DNA of 7,902 nucleotides from Gemmatimonadales bacterium (GCA_004525055.1 SPDF01000056.1:1-7902); one strand, 5' to 3'; counted from the stretch's first letter, positions 1 through 6,319 are shown. The notes: a model not told the origin generated them from the letters alone. Translations and numbers: made by a program.

Positions 1-74
1 AGCGTCTTGCGGGAGTACTCGGGACCCCACGTCAGGATCGGGAGGTAGCGGCGGGCCAGTTCGGGGATGTTCAT
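1..74 (-). CDS. SulP-family inorganic anion (sulfate-type) permease, N-terminal fragment cut by window edge
   Basis: Only the first 24 codons and two bases are in the window. They read MNIPELARRYLPIL, then TWGPEYSRKT. This resembles the cytoplasmic N-terminus of SulP permeases, where an 'RYLPIL-W...Y' segment precedes 'DL-A' and the first membrane helix. SulP proteins are inner-membrane carriers for sulfate or other anions such as bicarbonate. The start is supported by a four-base ATGA overlap with the stop codon of the upstream symporter gene, a classic sign of translational coupling, so the two transporters are probably co-expressed. No strong Shine-Dalgarno is visible, which fits coupled re-initiation. 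The assignment rests on a short segment with no membrane helices in view. The fact that an open frame begins here is more certain than the family or the substrate. Confidence 0.6.
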   Translation of the reverse strand, partial: MNIPELARRYLPILTWGPEYSRKT

Positions 75-949
75 GCCGCAGCTTCCAGACCCGTGGCATC
101 GGCATGCTTGGCGAACACGCGGGCCCCAAGGGCTGCGAGGACAACGGACCACAGGGTCCACATGATGACCATCACCAGGATGCGGGGGTCCGCATCTGGA
201 ATGGCAAGAGCCGCCGCCAACACCGCGGCGACGTTACGCGTGCCCATCCCCAGTGCCATGACGCTCCGCTGATTCTGTTTGAGGCCGAAGCCGAACCGAT
301 AAGTGATCAGCCCCATCCCGACCATGAATAGGGTCATGGAGCCGAGAGCCAGTTCGCCCGCCGTGTTGAGCATTCCCTGACCATAGAGCAGCAGGCACCA
401 CACGATCGTCATCAGAGTGGAGAGGGTGGCGATCGCCTTCACGGGAGGGAAGATCCTTGTGGCCGTGGCCCCAGCGTAGTGCCGGATCGCGGCTCCGATC
501 AACAACGGCAAGAGGATCGTCAGGAGGAGCGGTTTCGCGAGTGCCCAGGCGCTGATCGTCAGCCCTTTGATCATGAGGGGTGCCATCACTGGCATCAGCA
601 CCACCGTGCCGACTGCAACCAGCGGGATCAGGGCTCCCGCGAAGCCCATGTCTCCGCGAGCCTTTCCCACCATCTGCTGGAGGAACGGCGCGCATGGCGC
701 CAGGCTGGCGAGAAGCACCACGATCACATAGGGTGCATCCAGCGGAAGGACCTTGGTGATCAGATAGCCGAGCGCCGGCCCCAACACCCAGCCCCACACA
801 AAGATCAGTGCCAGGGACTTCTTGTTCCGCAATGTCGCGGTAACCTCAGGCATCTTCACCTGGAGGCCCATGGCCGCCAGGTTCGACACCGTGAAGAGCA
901 GGACCAGCGGCGCAAATGTAGTTGCGAGAAACTGCATGACTGTGCTCAT
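71..949 (-). CDS. Bile acid:sodium symporter (BASS/SBF) family transporter
   Basis: This 292-residue inner-membrane protein is almost entirely hydrophobic, with about nine or ten predicted helices, the usual size for bacterial BASS proteins. Family signatures include the first crossover region around residues 81-100 (ASLAPCAPFLQQMVGKARGD) and the second at about 234-240 (GMGTRNV), where the family binds Na+ and substrate. BASS carriers import organic anions such as bile acids, pyruvate, pantoate or sulfur-containing oxo-acids with Na+. The substrate here cannot be read from sequence. The start at 949 has a GGAGG Shine-Dalgarno nine bases upstream (complement of 959-963). The gene follows glutamate dehydrogenase by 39 bases and overlaps the SulP start, so it sits inside an apparent operon. 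The related ACR3 arsenite exporters were considered, but no ars genes are in view. Confidence 0.85.
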   Translation of the reverse strand: MSTVMQFLATTFAPLVLLFTVSNLAAMGLQVKMPEVTATLRNKKSLALIFVWGWVLGPALGYLITKVLPLDAPYVIVVLLASLAPCAPFLQQMVGKARGDMGFAGALIPLVAVGTVVLMPVMAPLMIKGLTISAWALAKPLLLTILLPLLIGAAIRHYAGATATRIFPPVKAIATLSTLMTIVWCLLLYGQGMLNTAGELALGSMTLFMVGMGLITYRFGFGLKQNQRSVMALGMGTRNVAAVLAAALAIPDADPRILVMVIMWTLWSVVLAALGARVFAKHADATGLEAAA

Positions 950-988
950 GGCCTGCTGCCTCCAGGGCGCAACATCGACATGCCGTGA

Positions 989-2233
989 TCAGAGTGCGAT
1001 TGCGCGCCGGATCTGGGCGCGCGAGACGGCGGCGCGCCCAACGCGCTGAATGCCGAGGGCGAAGGCGGCGGTCCGCATGTCGGTCCGGTGCTGCCTCGCC
1101 ATCGCGCGGACTTCTGCATAGGCGCGGTGCATGGTCTTCTCAAGTTCCAGGCGCACCCGCTCGAGATCCCAGCGGTATTGTTGGATGTTCTGCGCCCACT
1201 CGAAGTAGCTGACGGTCACGCCCCCAGCATTCGCCAGGATGTCCGGAATGATCTTCACACCCCGTTTCAGCAGGATCTCGTCCGCTTCCGGCGTGGTCGG
1301 CGCGTTCGCGGCCTCGACGATCAGGGTGGCCCGCACTTCCGCCGCGTTCTCCTCGGTCAGCACGTCCTCGATGGCGGCCGGGATCAAGACATCGCAGTCG
1401 GCGGTCAGGACAGCGGACGGCTCGATCTCCTCGGCCTCCGCGAACCCCTTCACCGTGCGGTGCTCGCGCGTCCACTCCACCAGCGCCGCGACGTCGAGGC
1501 CGTCCGGGCGCGCAACCCCTCCGAAGTAGTCGCCGACCGCCACGATCTTGGCACCCAAGGCGGAGAGAGTCAGTGCCGCGAAGGTGCCGACGTTACCGAA
1601 GCCCTGGATGGCGACCTTGATTCCGTCGGGTTTGCGCCCGTCCTCCGCCAGCGCGGCGACGACGAGGTGCGCAACTCCGCGCCCGGTCGCTTCCTCGCGC
1701 CCCTCCGAACCGAAGAGATGCAGCGGCTTGCCCGTGACCACTGCGGGCGAGAACCCATGGTATTTCGAGTATTCGTCCATGATCCAGGCCATCACCGACC
1801 CATCGGTGTTCATGTCGGGTGCCGGCACGTCGATCATCGGGCCGATCACTTCCTTGAGCTGCCCGACAAAGAGGCGCGTCATCGTGTTCACGTCGATCGG
1901 ATCCATCGTCTTCGGGTCGCAATCGATGCCGCCCTTGGCGCCGCCGAAGGGCACGCCGACCACCGCGGTCTTCCAGGTCATCAGATTCGCCAGCGCGGTC
2001 GCGTGTTCCTCATCCATCGCCGGGTGAAACCGCAGGCCGCCCTTATAGGGGCCGCGCCGGTTGTTGTGCTGCACGCGAAAGCCGGTGTGCCGGATGATCT
2101 TCCCGTCCGCCCCCTCAAAAGCCAGCTCGACCTTCATGACTCGGTTGGGGGTCAGGAGGATCAGGCGCAGCTGCGGGTCCAGATCGAGGAGGTCCGCAGC
2201 GCGATGGAAATAGCGATGGCTGGCTTCTAGCAT
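989..2233 (-). CDS. gdhA: Glutamate dehydrogenase (Glu/Leu/Phe/Val dehydrogenase family, hexameric type)
   Basis: This 414-residue cytosolic enzyme interconverts glutamate with 2-oxoglutarate plus ammonium using NAD(P). The length is normal for the short hexameric class. Visible landmarks are KGGLRFHP at about 64-71 (Lys64 in the substrate site), MTWKTA around 85-90, the catalytic Lys100 in VPFGGAKGGI, the conserved Asp140 in VPAPDMNT, and the Rossmann nucleotide loop GFGNVG at 211-216. The C-terminal part has NAGGVTVSYFEW, typical of glutamate dehydrogenases. The KGG-R-F-P and AKGG forms favour glutamate over leucine or phenylalanine as substrate. Coenzyme preference is not clear. The start at 2233 has an AGGAG Shine-Dalgarno eight bases upstream (complement of 2242-2246). 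The gene appears intact, unlike the two remnants just upstream. It probably shares their transcript, with a 30-base gap. Confidence 0.95.
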   Translation of the reverse strand: MLEASHRYFHRAADLLDLDPQLRLILLTPNRVMKVELAFEGADGKIIRHTGFRVQHNNRRGPYKGGLRFHPAMDEEHATALANLMTWKTAVVGVPFGGAKGGIDCDPKTMDPIDVNTMTRLFVGQLKEVIGPMIDVPAPDMNTDGSVMAWIMDEYSKYHGFSPAVVTGKPLHLFGSEGREEATGRGVAHLVVAALAEDGRKPDGIKVAIQGFGNVGTFAALTLSALGAKIVAVGDYFGGVARPDGLDVAALVEWTREHRTVKGFAEAEEIEPSAVLTADCDVLIPAAIEDVLTEENAAEVRATLIVEAANAPTTPEADEILLKRGVKIIPDILANAGGVTVSYFEWAQNIQQYRWDLERVRLELEKTMHRAYAEVRAMARQHRTDMRTAAFALGIQRVGRAAVSRAQIRRAIAL

Positions 2234-2263
2234 GGCATCTGCTCCTGGGTCGTACCGTGGGTT

Positions 2264-2632
2264 TTACTGACTCGGTGCGAAGGGCCGGGTCTCGATCTTG
2301 CCGGCGCGCGCGTGCAGCGCGCTCCCCGTTGGAATCTCCTCCCAGATCTCGGCAAATCTTCCGATCGGCTCCGAGACGAAGACCCGAGCATCCTGACCCA
2401 GCGTGCTGGCGATCTGCGGGTTCAGTCCCCCGAGATCATCGACAGCCCGGCTGTGATAGAGCGACGGCGCGTTGCCGTCGCTGGCATACCGCACTGCCCA
2501 GTTAGACTCGCCGTTGGTCGGCGTCGTCGCCATCCGCGAACTGAGGCTCTGGTCGATCAGGTTGTGTTCGACCTTGAACATCAGGGTCTCGAGCGGGATG
2601 GTCTTTCCCGCGTATGCCATCCAGCGACACAT
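2264..2632 (-). pseudogene. Class II glutamine amidotransferase with internal deletion (N- and C-terminal ends fused in frame)
   Basis: The 122-residue frame begins MCRWMAY, with the Cys2 nucleophile that class II (Ntn-type) amidotransferases expose after Met removal. It continues through FKVEHNLIDQSL to TPTNG at residue 41. In full-length YafJ-like members (about 250-280 residues, from family knowledge), this 'TNG' is followed by DGFG-GWY, the histidine/arginine and HNG motifs, and a TDSE segment. Here it jumps directly to ESNWAVRYASDG, normally near the start of the C-terminal third, and then runs normally through DARVFVSEP to the end (ETRPFAP). The junction lies at about 2509-2510. Roughly 130-150 residues, including most of the glutamine-binding and oxyanion motifs, appear to be missing, so amidase activity is very unlikely. 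The reading frame, start and AAGGAG Shine-Dalgarno (complement of 2641-2646) survive. A recent deletion or an assembly collapse are the main options. Confidence 0.7.
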
Positions 2633-2649
2633 GATCAGCGCTCCTTCAT

Positions 2650-2760
2650 CTACCCCAACGGTGGCGGCAACATGTACAGCGTCATGGCGGACACCCCGGG
2701 CACGAAGACCAGCCTCCAGAGCAGCGGGTTGTGGCGGATTGCCTTGAGCGGGGCGTTCAT
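2650..2760 (-). pseudogene. Remnant of a Ca2+/H+ antiporter (CaxA/ChaA-like): first ~22 and last ~13 residues joined in frame
   Basis: A 36-codon frame starts MNAPLKAIRHNPLLW then RLVFVP, resembling the N-terminus of bacterial calcium/proton exchangers ('-NPLLWLLVFVP'). It ends SAMTLYMLPPP, resembling their extreme C-terminus ('-FAMTLYLLPP'). Full-length members have about 350-370 residues and ten or eleven helices (family knowledge), so around 1 kb would be missing, with the join near 2690-2700. It lies 34 bases after the reductase stop and 17 bases before the glutamine amidotransferase remnant, whose Shine-Dalgarno occupies that gap. A weak AGGG lies upstream of its ATG. As it stands it could encode a small one-helix hydrophobic peptide but not a transporter. 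The alternative is a genuine short membrane protein that only looks like antiporter ends. The match is from memory of the family, without an alignment. Confidence 0.55.
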
Positions 2761-2794
2761 AGACGCACCCTAGCGTACCTCTACGCGACGGTCG

Positions 2795-4489
2795 TCACGT
2801 GGCCGGGAACATCGCCCGCGCCAGCAGGCCGCCCGAAATGGTTTGGGCCTTGAAGCCATTCTGCTGCAGGATCCGCGTGGCGTAGTAGGCGCGCTGCGCG
2901 GAGCGGCAGATGACGTGAATTTCGCGGTCCTTCGGCAGCTCGCCGAGATGTGAGCGGAGTGCAGGGAGCGGGATATTGACCGCGCCCGGGACGCTCTCCA
3001 CCCGCAGTTCCACCGGCTGACGCACGTCGAGCAGGAACGCCCCCGTCGTGTCCTCCCAGTGGACCAGCGGCATGTCGCCCCGCAGGACATCGGCCGCGAC
3101 CATTCCAGCATAGTTGACCGCGTCCTTGGCGCTGCCGAACTGCGGCGCGTAGCACAGCTCGGATTCCTCGAGGTCGTAGATCGTCGCGCCCATCTGGATG
3201 GCCACCGCCAGCGCACTGATCCGCTTGTCCACCGCTGGACCGTCTTCGCCGAGCGCTTGCGCGCCGAGGACCCGGCCATCGGATTTCCGGAAGAGCGTCT
3301 TTAACCCGATCATCTTGGCGCCGGGGTAGTACCCCGCGTGGGAATTCGGGAAGATGTAGACCTTCTCGTAGTCCTCGTCGCCGAGCCGTTTGAGGGTCTT
3401 CTCGCTGGCGCCGGTCCAGGCGGCCGCGCCCCCGAACAACCCGATGATCGCGGTGCCCTGGGTGCCTCGGAACCGTGAGTCGCGACCCGCGATCACGTCC
3501 GCGGCGATCCGTCCCTGACGATTCGCTGGCCCGGCCAGCGCCATGAGGCTCCATTGGCCAGTCACGAAGTCGCGGACTTCAATCGCGTCGCCGACGGCGA
3601 AGATGTCCGGGTCGCTGGTGCGCATCTGGTCGTCCACCCGGATCCCGCCGCGCTCGCCGATCTCGAGCCCGGCCGCCTTGGTCAGCGCAATGTCCGGGCG
3701 CACGCCGAGGGCGAGGATCACGAGGTCGGCGGGGTGCGACGTTCCTGACTTCGTCTGCACCTCCAGCGCCCCACCCTCCACCTGCGTGAAACCGGCCACG
3801 CCGTCCCCGAGGGCGAGGCGAATACCATGTCGCGTCACATACTGTTCGACGAGGTGGGCGAACTCCCGGTCGAGCGGCGCCAGCACCTGGTCGAGCATCT
3901 CCAGCAGTGTCACCTCGAACCCGGCGTGTACCAGGTTCTCGGCCGTCTCGAGGCCGATGAAGCCACCACCGATCACCACGGCACGCCGCGTCGGCTTCAC
4001 ATATTGGATGCCGGAATACTTGAACATCCCGGCCAAGAATTCCGTGCCCTTTTCGATCCACTCGCGGATGGTGCGCGCGTCAGGCACGGTCCGCACATGG
4101 AAGATCCCGGGCAGGTCGATCCCAGGCAGGGGCGGGCGAACCGAGATCGCGCCGGGCGAGAGCACCAGCTTGTCATAGGACTCGGTGGTCACCTTGCCGG
4201 TCGCGACATCGCGCAGGTCCACCGTCTTTTTCGCGGGCGAGATGGCGACCGCCTCGCAGTTGGTCCGCACCTCGATATTGTGCATGACCTTGAACAGCTG
4301 CTCGTTCGCCACGAGAAGGCTCGATTCCTTCGGGATCACCCCTGAGAGGTGATAGGGCAAGCCGCAGTTCGCATACGAGATGTACGGCCCCTTCTCCACC
4401 ATCAGGATGTCCGCCTTCTCGTCCAGCCGGCGCAGGCGCGCCGCGCATGACGCCCCGCCCGCCACGCCGCCGATGATGATGACTTTCAT
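2795..4489 (-). CDS. FAD-dependent CoA-disulfide / persulfide reductase with C-terminal rhodanese domain (CoADR-RHD, Npsr-like)
   Basis: This 564-residue cytosolic flavoenzyme reduces CoA disulfide, CoA persulfide or polysulfide with NAD(P)H. The FAD-binding motif GGVAGG is at residues 7-12. The single redox cysteine, Cys42, sits in YISYANCGLPYH, the signature of the CoA-disulfide reductase class and not of CXXXXC enzymes. The NAD(P)H loop GGGFIGLE is at 174-181, the second FAD motif TSDPDIFAVGD at 291-301, and the dimerisation domain includes CYAPQFGSAKDAVN near 446-459. A rhodanese domain follows from about 475, with active-site loop CRSAQR (Cys528) and the usual ISGGL near 551-555. This fusion is known for persulfide/polysulfide reductases. 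The start at 4489 has a perfect AGGAGG seven bases upstream (complement of 4497-4502), a strong initiation site. The gene follows the desulfinase-like gene by 77 bases, supporting a joint role in sulfur handling. Confidence 0.93.
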   Translation of the reverse strand: MKVIIIGGVAGGASCAARLRRLDEKADILMVEKGPYISYANCGLPYHLSGVIPKESSLLVANEQLFKVMHNIEVRTNCEAVAISPAKKTVDLRDVATGKVTTESYDKLVLSPGAISVRPPLPGIDLPGIFHVRTVPDARTIREWIEKGTEFLAGMFKYSGIQYVKPTRRAVVIGGGFIGLETAENLVHAGFEVTLLEMLDQVLAPLDREFAHLVEQYVTRHGIRLALGDGVAGFTQVEGGALEVQTKSGTSHPADLVILALGVRPDIALTKAAGLEIGERGGIRVDDQMRTSDPDIFAVGDAIEVRDFVTGQWSLMALAGPANRQGRIAADVIAGRDSRFRGTQGTAIIGLFGGAAAWTGASEKTLKRLGDEDYEKVYIFPNSHAGYYPGAKMIGLKTLFRKSDGRVLGAQALGEDGPAVDKRISALAVAIQMGATIYDLEESELCYAPQFGSAKDAVNYAGMVAADVLRGDMPLVHWEDTTGAFLLDVRQPVELRVESVPGAVNIPLPALRSHLGELPKDREIHVICRSAQRAYYATRILQQNGFKAQTISGGLLARAMFPAT

Positions 4490-4520
4490 ACCCGTTCCTC
4501 CTGTCGCTCAAGCGAGGATA

Positions 4521-4553
4521 TCCCTCAGCGCAGCCAGTTGCCGCGCTGAGGGA
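4521..4553 (-). terminator. Perfect 11-bp stem-loop between the desulfinase-like gene and the reductase gene
   Basis: TCCCTCAGCGC at 4521-4531 pairs exactly with GCGCTGAGGGA at 4543-4553 around an 11-base loop. It starts 13 bases after the stop codon of the desulfinase-like gene, the right place for a terminator or an mRNA 3'-end stabiliser. The minus-strand sequence after the stem has no run of T, so it is not a standard intrinsic terminator. It may cause partial read-through or protect the upstream message, leaving the reductase gene, with its strong Shine-Dalgarno, at a different expression level. The inverted repeat is directly seen. Its function is inferred. Confidence 0.5.
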
Positions 4554-4566
4554 CGCCCCCATCCGA

Positions 4567-5808
4567 CTACCCGAGCCGGCTCCCGGCCGCCAGTGACTCC
4601 GCCGCATGAGGCAGCTTGGACGTGGTCCGCTTCTGCCACTCGGCTTCCAGCAACTCCCTGGCAGCCTGCTCGAGGAACTCCGGCGCCGCCCACTCCTGCA
4701 CGTCGAAGTCGCGTTTGATGTAGCCGTGCTTCAGCATGAAGTCCTTGCCGATCTCGACCGACGCCAGGTTCTGCGGCGACAGGTTGGGCACCATGTCGAT
4801 CGGCTTGATCCCTTCGTACGTATCTTCGACATCCAGATAGAAGGTCTGCTTGTCGAGGATCGCCGCAGCGGCGTGCTTGTGTTCATTGGACCAGCGTCCG
4901 ACCTTGATCATCCCTTTCATGAACGTGACGACCAGCTCGGGGTGCTCCTCCGCCATGACGTCGGTGCAGGTGATGGCTGCGGGAATGTTGGCCACCTGGA
5001 GGGTCCAGTCCGGGTATCTGGAGAGGTCCTCGATCGCCTTGAATTTGCCCGTCGCTTCCTGGAGGTGCTGGAAGGGCTTGCTCTGGGTGTAGATCGCGTC
5101 GACGAGACCCTTCTCAAGGGCGTTCTCCAGCGGACGAAAGGCCAGGTCATACTTGTGGTTTCGCTTGAGCCACAGCTCGGACGCATTGTCCATCGGGTCG
5201 AGCATTTCCGGTTTGTTGTACCAGTCATCCGGATAGGGGAACTCTACGATCTCGACATCGTCCATCGTCATGCCATTCAACCGGAGCATGAGCGTGATCC
5301 CCTGATGCTCCTGAATCCGCCACCAGTCGCTCTTGATGGTGTTCATGCTCTTCGAAAGGCCGATCTTCTTGCCTTTCAACTCTGTCATCCGGTAGATGTC
5401 GTCCCGGGCTCGCACCATCATGCATCCGCCCTCGTGCGGCGCGTGGGTCACGCCAAGCAACCTGGTCCGGCGCATATCGGCCTGGACGTGGACGGGCGGA
5501 AAAAGGCCGCCGAAGCGAATGAGGTTGTCGAGGTTGTGGATGTAATGCGGATACCAGTCGTTGTCGCGCTGGGAGCGCAAGAAGGCGTACTTGACGCCGA
5601 TCTTCTTGTACTCCTCTCTGGTCCAGCCCAGTTCCTGGTCCACGTTGCTGGCGGACACGAGGGGACAGTTGGTGTAGTACACTTCCTTCCAATCCAGCGG
5701 AACGGTGTTGAGCTTGATACCCTTTGCGGTGGTCAGGCCCGGTCTCGTGAGATCTCCGGGAGAACAGGCGGTCGGTTCACCATCCGAGGTCTTTGCTTTC
5801 TTTGTCAT
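4567..5808 (-). CDS. DszB-like putative sulfinate desulfinase (periplasmic-binding-protein fold, NMT1/THI5-like family)
   Basis: The 413-residue protein resembles DszB, the 2'-hydroxybiphenyl-2-sulfinate desulfinase that hydrolyses an aryl C-S bond to release sulfite. DszB residues Cys27, His60 and Arg70 form its active site. Here YYTNCPL supplies Cys48, and WYPHYIHNLDNLIRFGG supplies His88 and Arg98, with exactly the same ten-residue His-Arg spacing. Also shared are RTRLLGVT (115-121), an R-IGVS-S-like KKIGLSKS (147-154), and near the C-terminus EWAAPEFL (372-379; DszB has QWAAPEFL). There is no signal peptide or lipobox, and no ABC permease or ATPase is in the window, which argues against the default label of ABC substrate-binding protein. 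It is about 48 residues longer than DszB, partly through an N-terminal extension. The ATG at 5808 is chosen because AAGGGG lies seven bases upstream (complement of 5816-5821); a longer frame from 5970 would overlap the response regulator. No dszA or dszC is present, so the substrate is unknown. Confidence 0.75.
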   Translation of the reverse strand: MTKKAKTSDGEPTACSPGDLTRPGLTTAKGIKLNTVPLDWKEVYYTNCPLVSASNVDQELGWTREEYKKIGVKYAFLRSQRDNDWYPHYIHNLDNLIRFGGLFPPVHVQADMRRTRLLGVTHAPHEGGCMMVRARDDIYRMTELKGKKIGLSKSMNTIKSDWWRIQEHQGITLMLRLNGMTMDDVEIVEFPYPDDWYNKPEMLDPMDNASELWLKRNHKYDLAFRPLENALEKGLVDAIYTQSKPFQHLQEATGKFKAIEDLSRYPDWTLQVANIPAAITCTDVMAEEHPELVVTFMKGMIKVGRWSNEHKHAAAAILDKQTFYLDVEDTYEGIKPIDMVPNLSPQNLASVEIGKDFMLKHGYIKRDFDVQEWAAPEFLEQAARELLEAEWQKRTTSKLPHAAESLAAGSRLG

Positions 5809-5834
5809 GGCTGTACCCCTTATGCACGAATGTG

Positions 5835-5844
5835 ATTCATGAAT
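5835..5844. promoter_or_regulatory. 10-bp palindrome ATTCATGAAT upstream of the desulfinase-like gene
   Basis: A perfect AT-rich palindrome lies in the 46-base gap between the response regulator stop and the desulfinase-like start, 27 bases before the ATG. It stands out against the GC-rich background and could be an operator half or a chance repeat. No convincing promoter elements accompany it. Very tentative. Confidence 0.2.
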
Positions 5845-5854
5845 GAGCCACCAG

Positions 5855-6241
5855 CTACTCCACAGCTCGGCTTCCGCGGACAAATTCGACTGCCGGCAGC
5901 AGATCGGTCGCAATGGCCCGCTTGAGCACAAAGGCGTCGGCCCCGGCGTCCATCGTCGCCCGGCGCACACTCTCTTCGTCGTGGACGCTGAGCACGATCA
6001 CCTTGAGATTCGGGCAGCGCTCGCGGATCGTCCGCAACCAGGCTAACCCACGGTCCCGCGCCAGCGAGAGATCCACCACCGCCACATCGGGCTGGAGCCG
6101 GGCGGCGCCCTCGATCAGCGACGCCTCGTCGGCCACCATCATCACACTGCCGAACGCCGACTCGAGGAGCCCCCGCACCCCCTCGGTGAGGCCATGATGA
6201 CGGTCCGCGAGCAGTACGCAACTCACCGGTTTCTTGACCAC
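5855..6241 (-). CDS. Single-domain response regulator (receiver domain only, NarL/FixJ-type)
   Basis: The 128-residue protein is a complete receiver domain with no output domain. The phosphoacceptor is Asp57 in DVAVVDLSL. The conserved Ser/Thr is Ser85 in VIVLSVHDE, and the conserved Lys is Lys107 in AFVLKRA. The N-terminal acidic pair is altered: the usual 'ADDH' reads ADRHH, keeping Asp13 but replacing the second acid with Arg14, which may change Mg2+ binding or phosphorylation. NarL-type regulators carry a LuxR helix-turn-helix after this point. Here the frame stops at EFVRGSRAVE, so it cannot bind DNA by itself and may act through protein contact or as a phosphate sink. The start is a GTG at 6241 with GAGG a few bases upstream. 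No histidine kinase is in view. The desulfinase-like gene follows after 46 bases, suggesting co-transcription. Confidence 0.85.
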   Translation of the reverse strand: MVKKPVSCVLLADRHHGLTEGVRGLLESAFGSVMMVADEASLIEGAARLQPDVAVVDLSLARDRGLAWLRTIRERCPNLKVIVLSVHDEESVRRATMDAGADAFVLKRAIATDLLPAVEFVRGSRAVE

Positions 6242-6263
6242 TGAGACCTCGCCTTCTCTGCAA

Positions 6264-6273
6264 CGACGCGTCG
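6264..6273. promoter_or_regulatory. 10-bp palindrome CGACGCGTCG upstream of the response regulator
   Basis: This perfect palindrome sits 22 bases upstream of the GTG start of the response regulator, in the 78-base gap after the amidohydrolase. It could be an operator, but GC-rich palindromes of this length arise by chance and no clear -10/-35 pair is visible. Confidence 0.15.
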
Positions 6274-6304
6274 CGCCAGCTCCGTCAGCCGCAACCGTGG
6301 CGCG
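6272..6304 (-). terminator. Weak inverted repeat after the amidohydrolase gene
   Basis: CGCGCCA at 6272-6278 pairs with TGGCGCG at 6298-6304 across a 19-base loop, just downstream of the amidohydrolase stop. An alternative pairing of GCTCCG (6279-6284) with CGGAGC (6303-6308) competes with it. There is no T tract. It may reduce read-through into the response regulator, but the stem is short. Confidence 0.2.
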
Positions 6305-6319
6305 GAGCGAACAGGAGGA

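Noticed and set aside
71..949. ACR3-type arsenite exporter identity for the symporter
   Set aside because: The protein is shorter than typical ACR3, its crossover motifs match BASS, and no arsenic-resistance genes are in view.
1088..2230. Long open frame of 380 codons on the plus strand opposite glutamate dehydrogenase
   Set aside because: Its translation is rich in Arg, His and Asp with no recognisable domain, as expected for a GC-rich antisense shadow of a well-conserved gene.
2312..2773. Plus-strand frame of 153 codons covering both remnant genes
   Set aside because: Minus-strand peptides match known family ends and carry Shine-Dalgarno sites; the plus-strand frame shows no domain.
4567..5808. 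Labelling this gene as an ABC transporter substrate-binding protein
   Set aside because: No signal peptide or lipobox and no permease or ATPase in view, while DszB active-site residues are present. The fold relationship remains valid, so the label cannot be fully excluded.
4606..5835. Plus-strand open frame of 409 codons opposite the desulfinase-like gene
   Set aside because: Antisense shadow: the minus strand encodes a protein with clear family motifs, while the plus-strand translation has none.
5809..5854. A missing LuxR helix-turn-helix for the response regulator lost by frameshift
   Set aside because: Only 46 bases separate it from the next gene, too little for such a domain, and no related peptide is seen in other frames.
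5809..5970. Upstream extension of the desulfinase-like protein by 54 residues
   Set aside because: It would overlap the response regulator, has no family resemblance, and the ATG at 5808 has a good Shine-Dalgarno.
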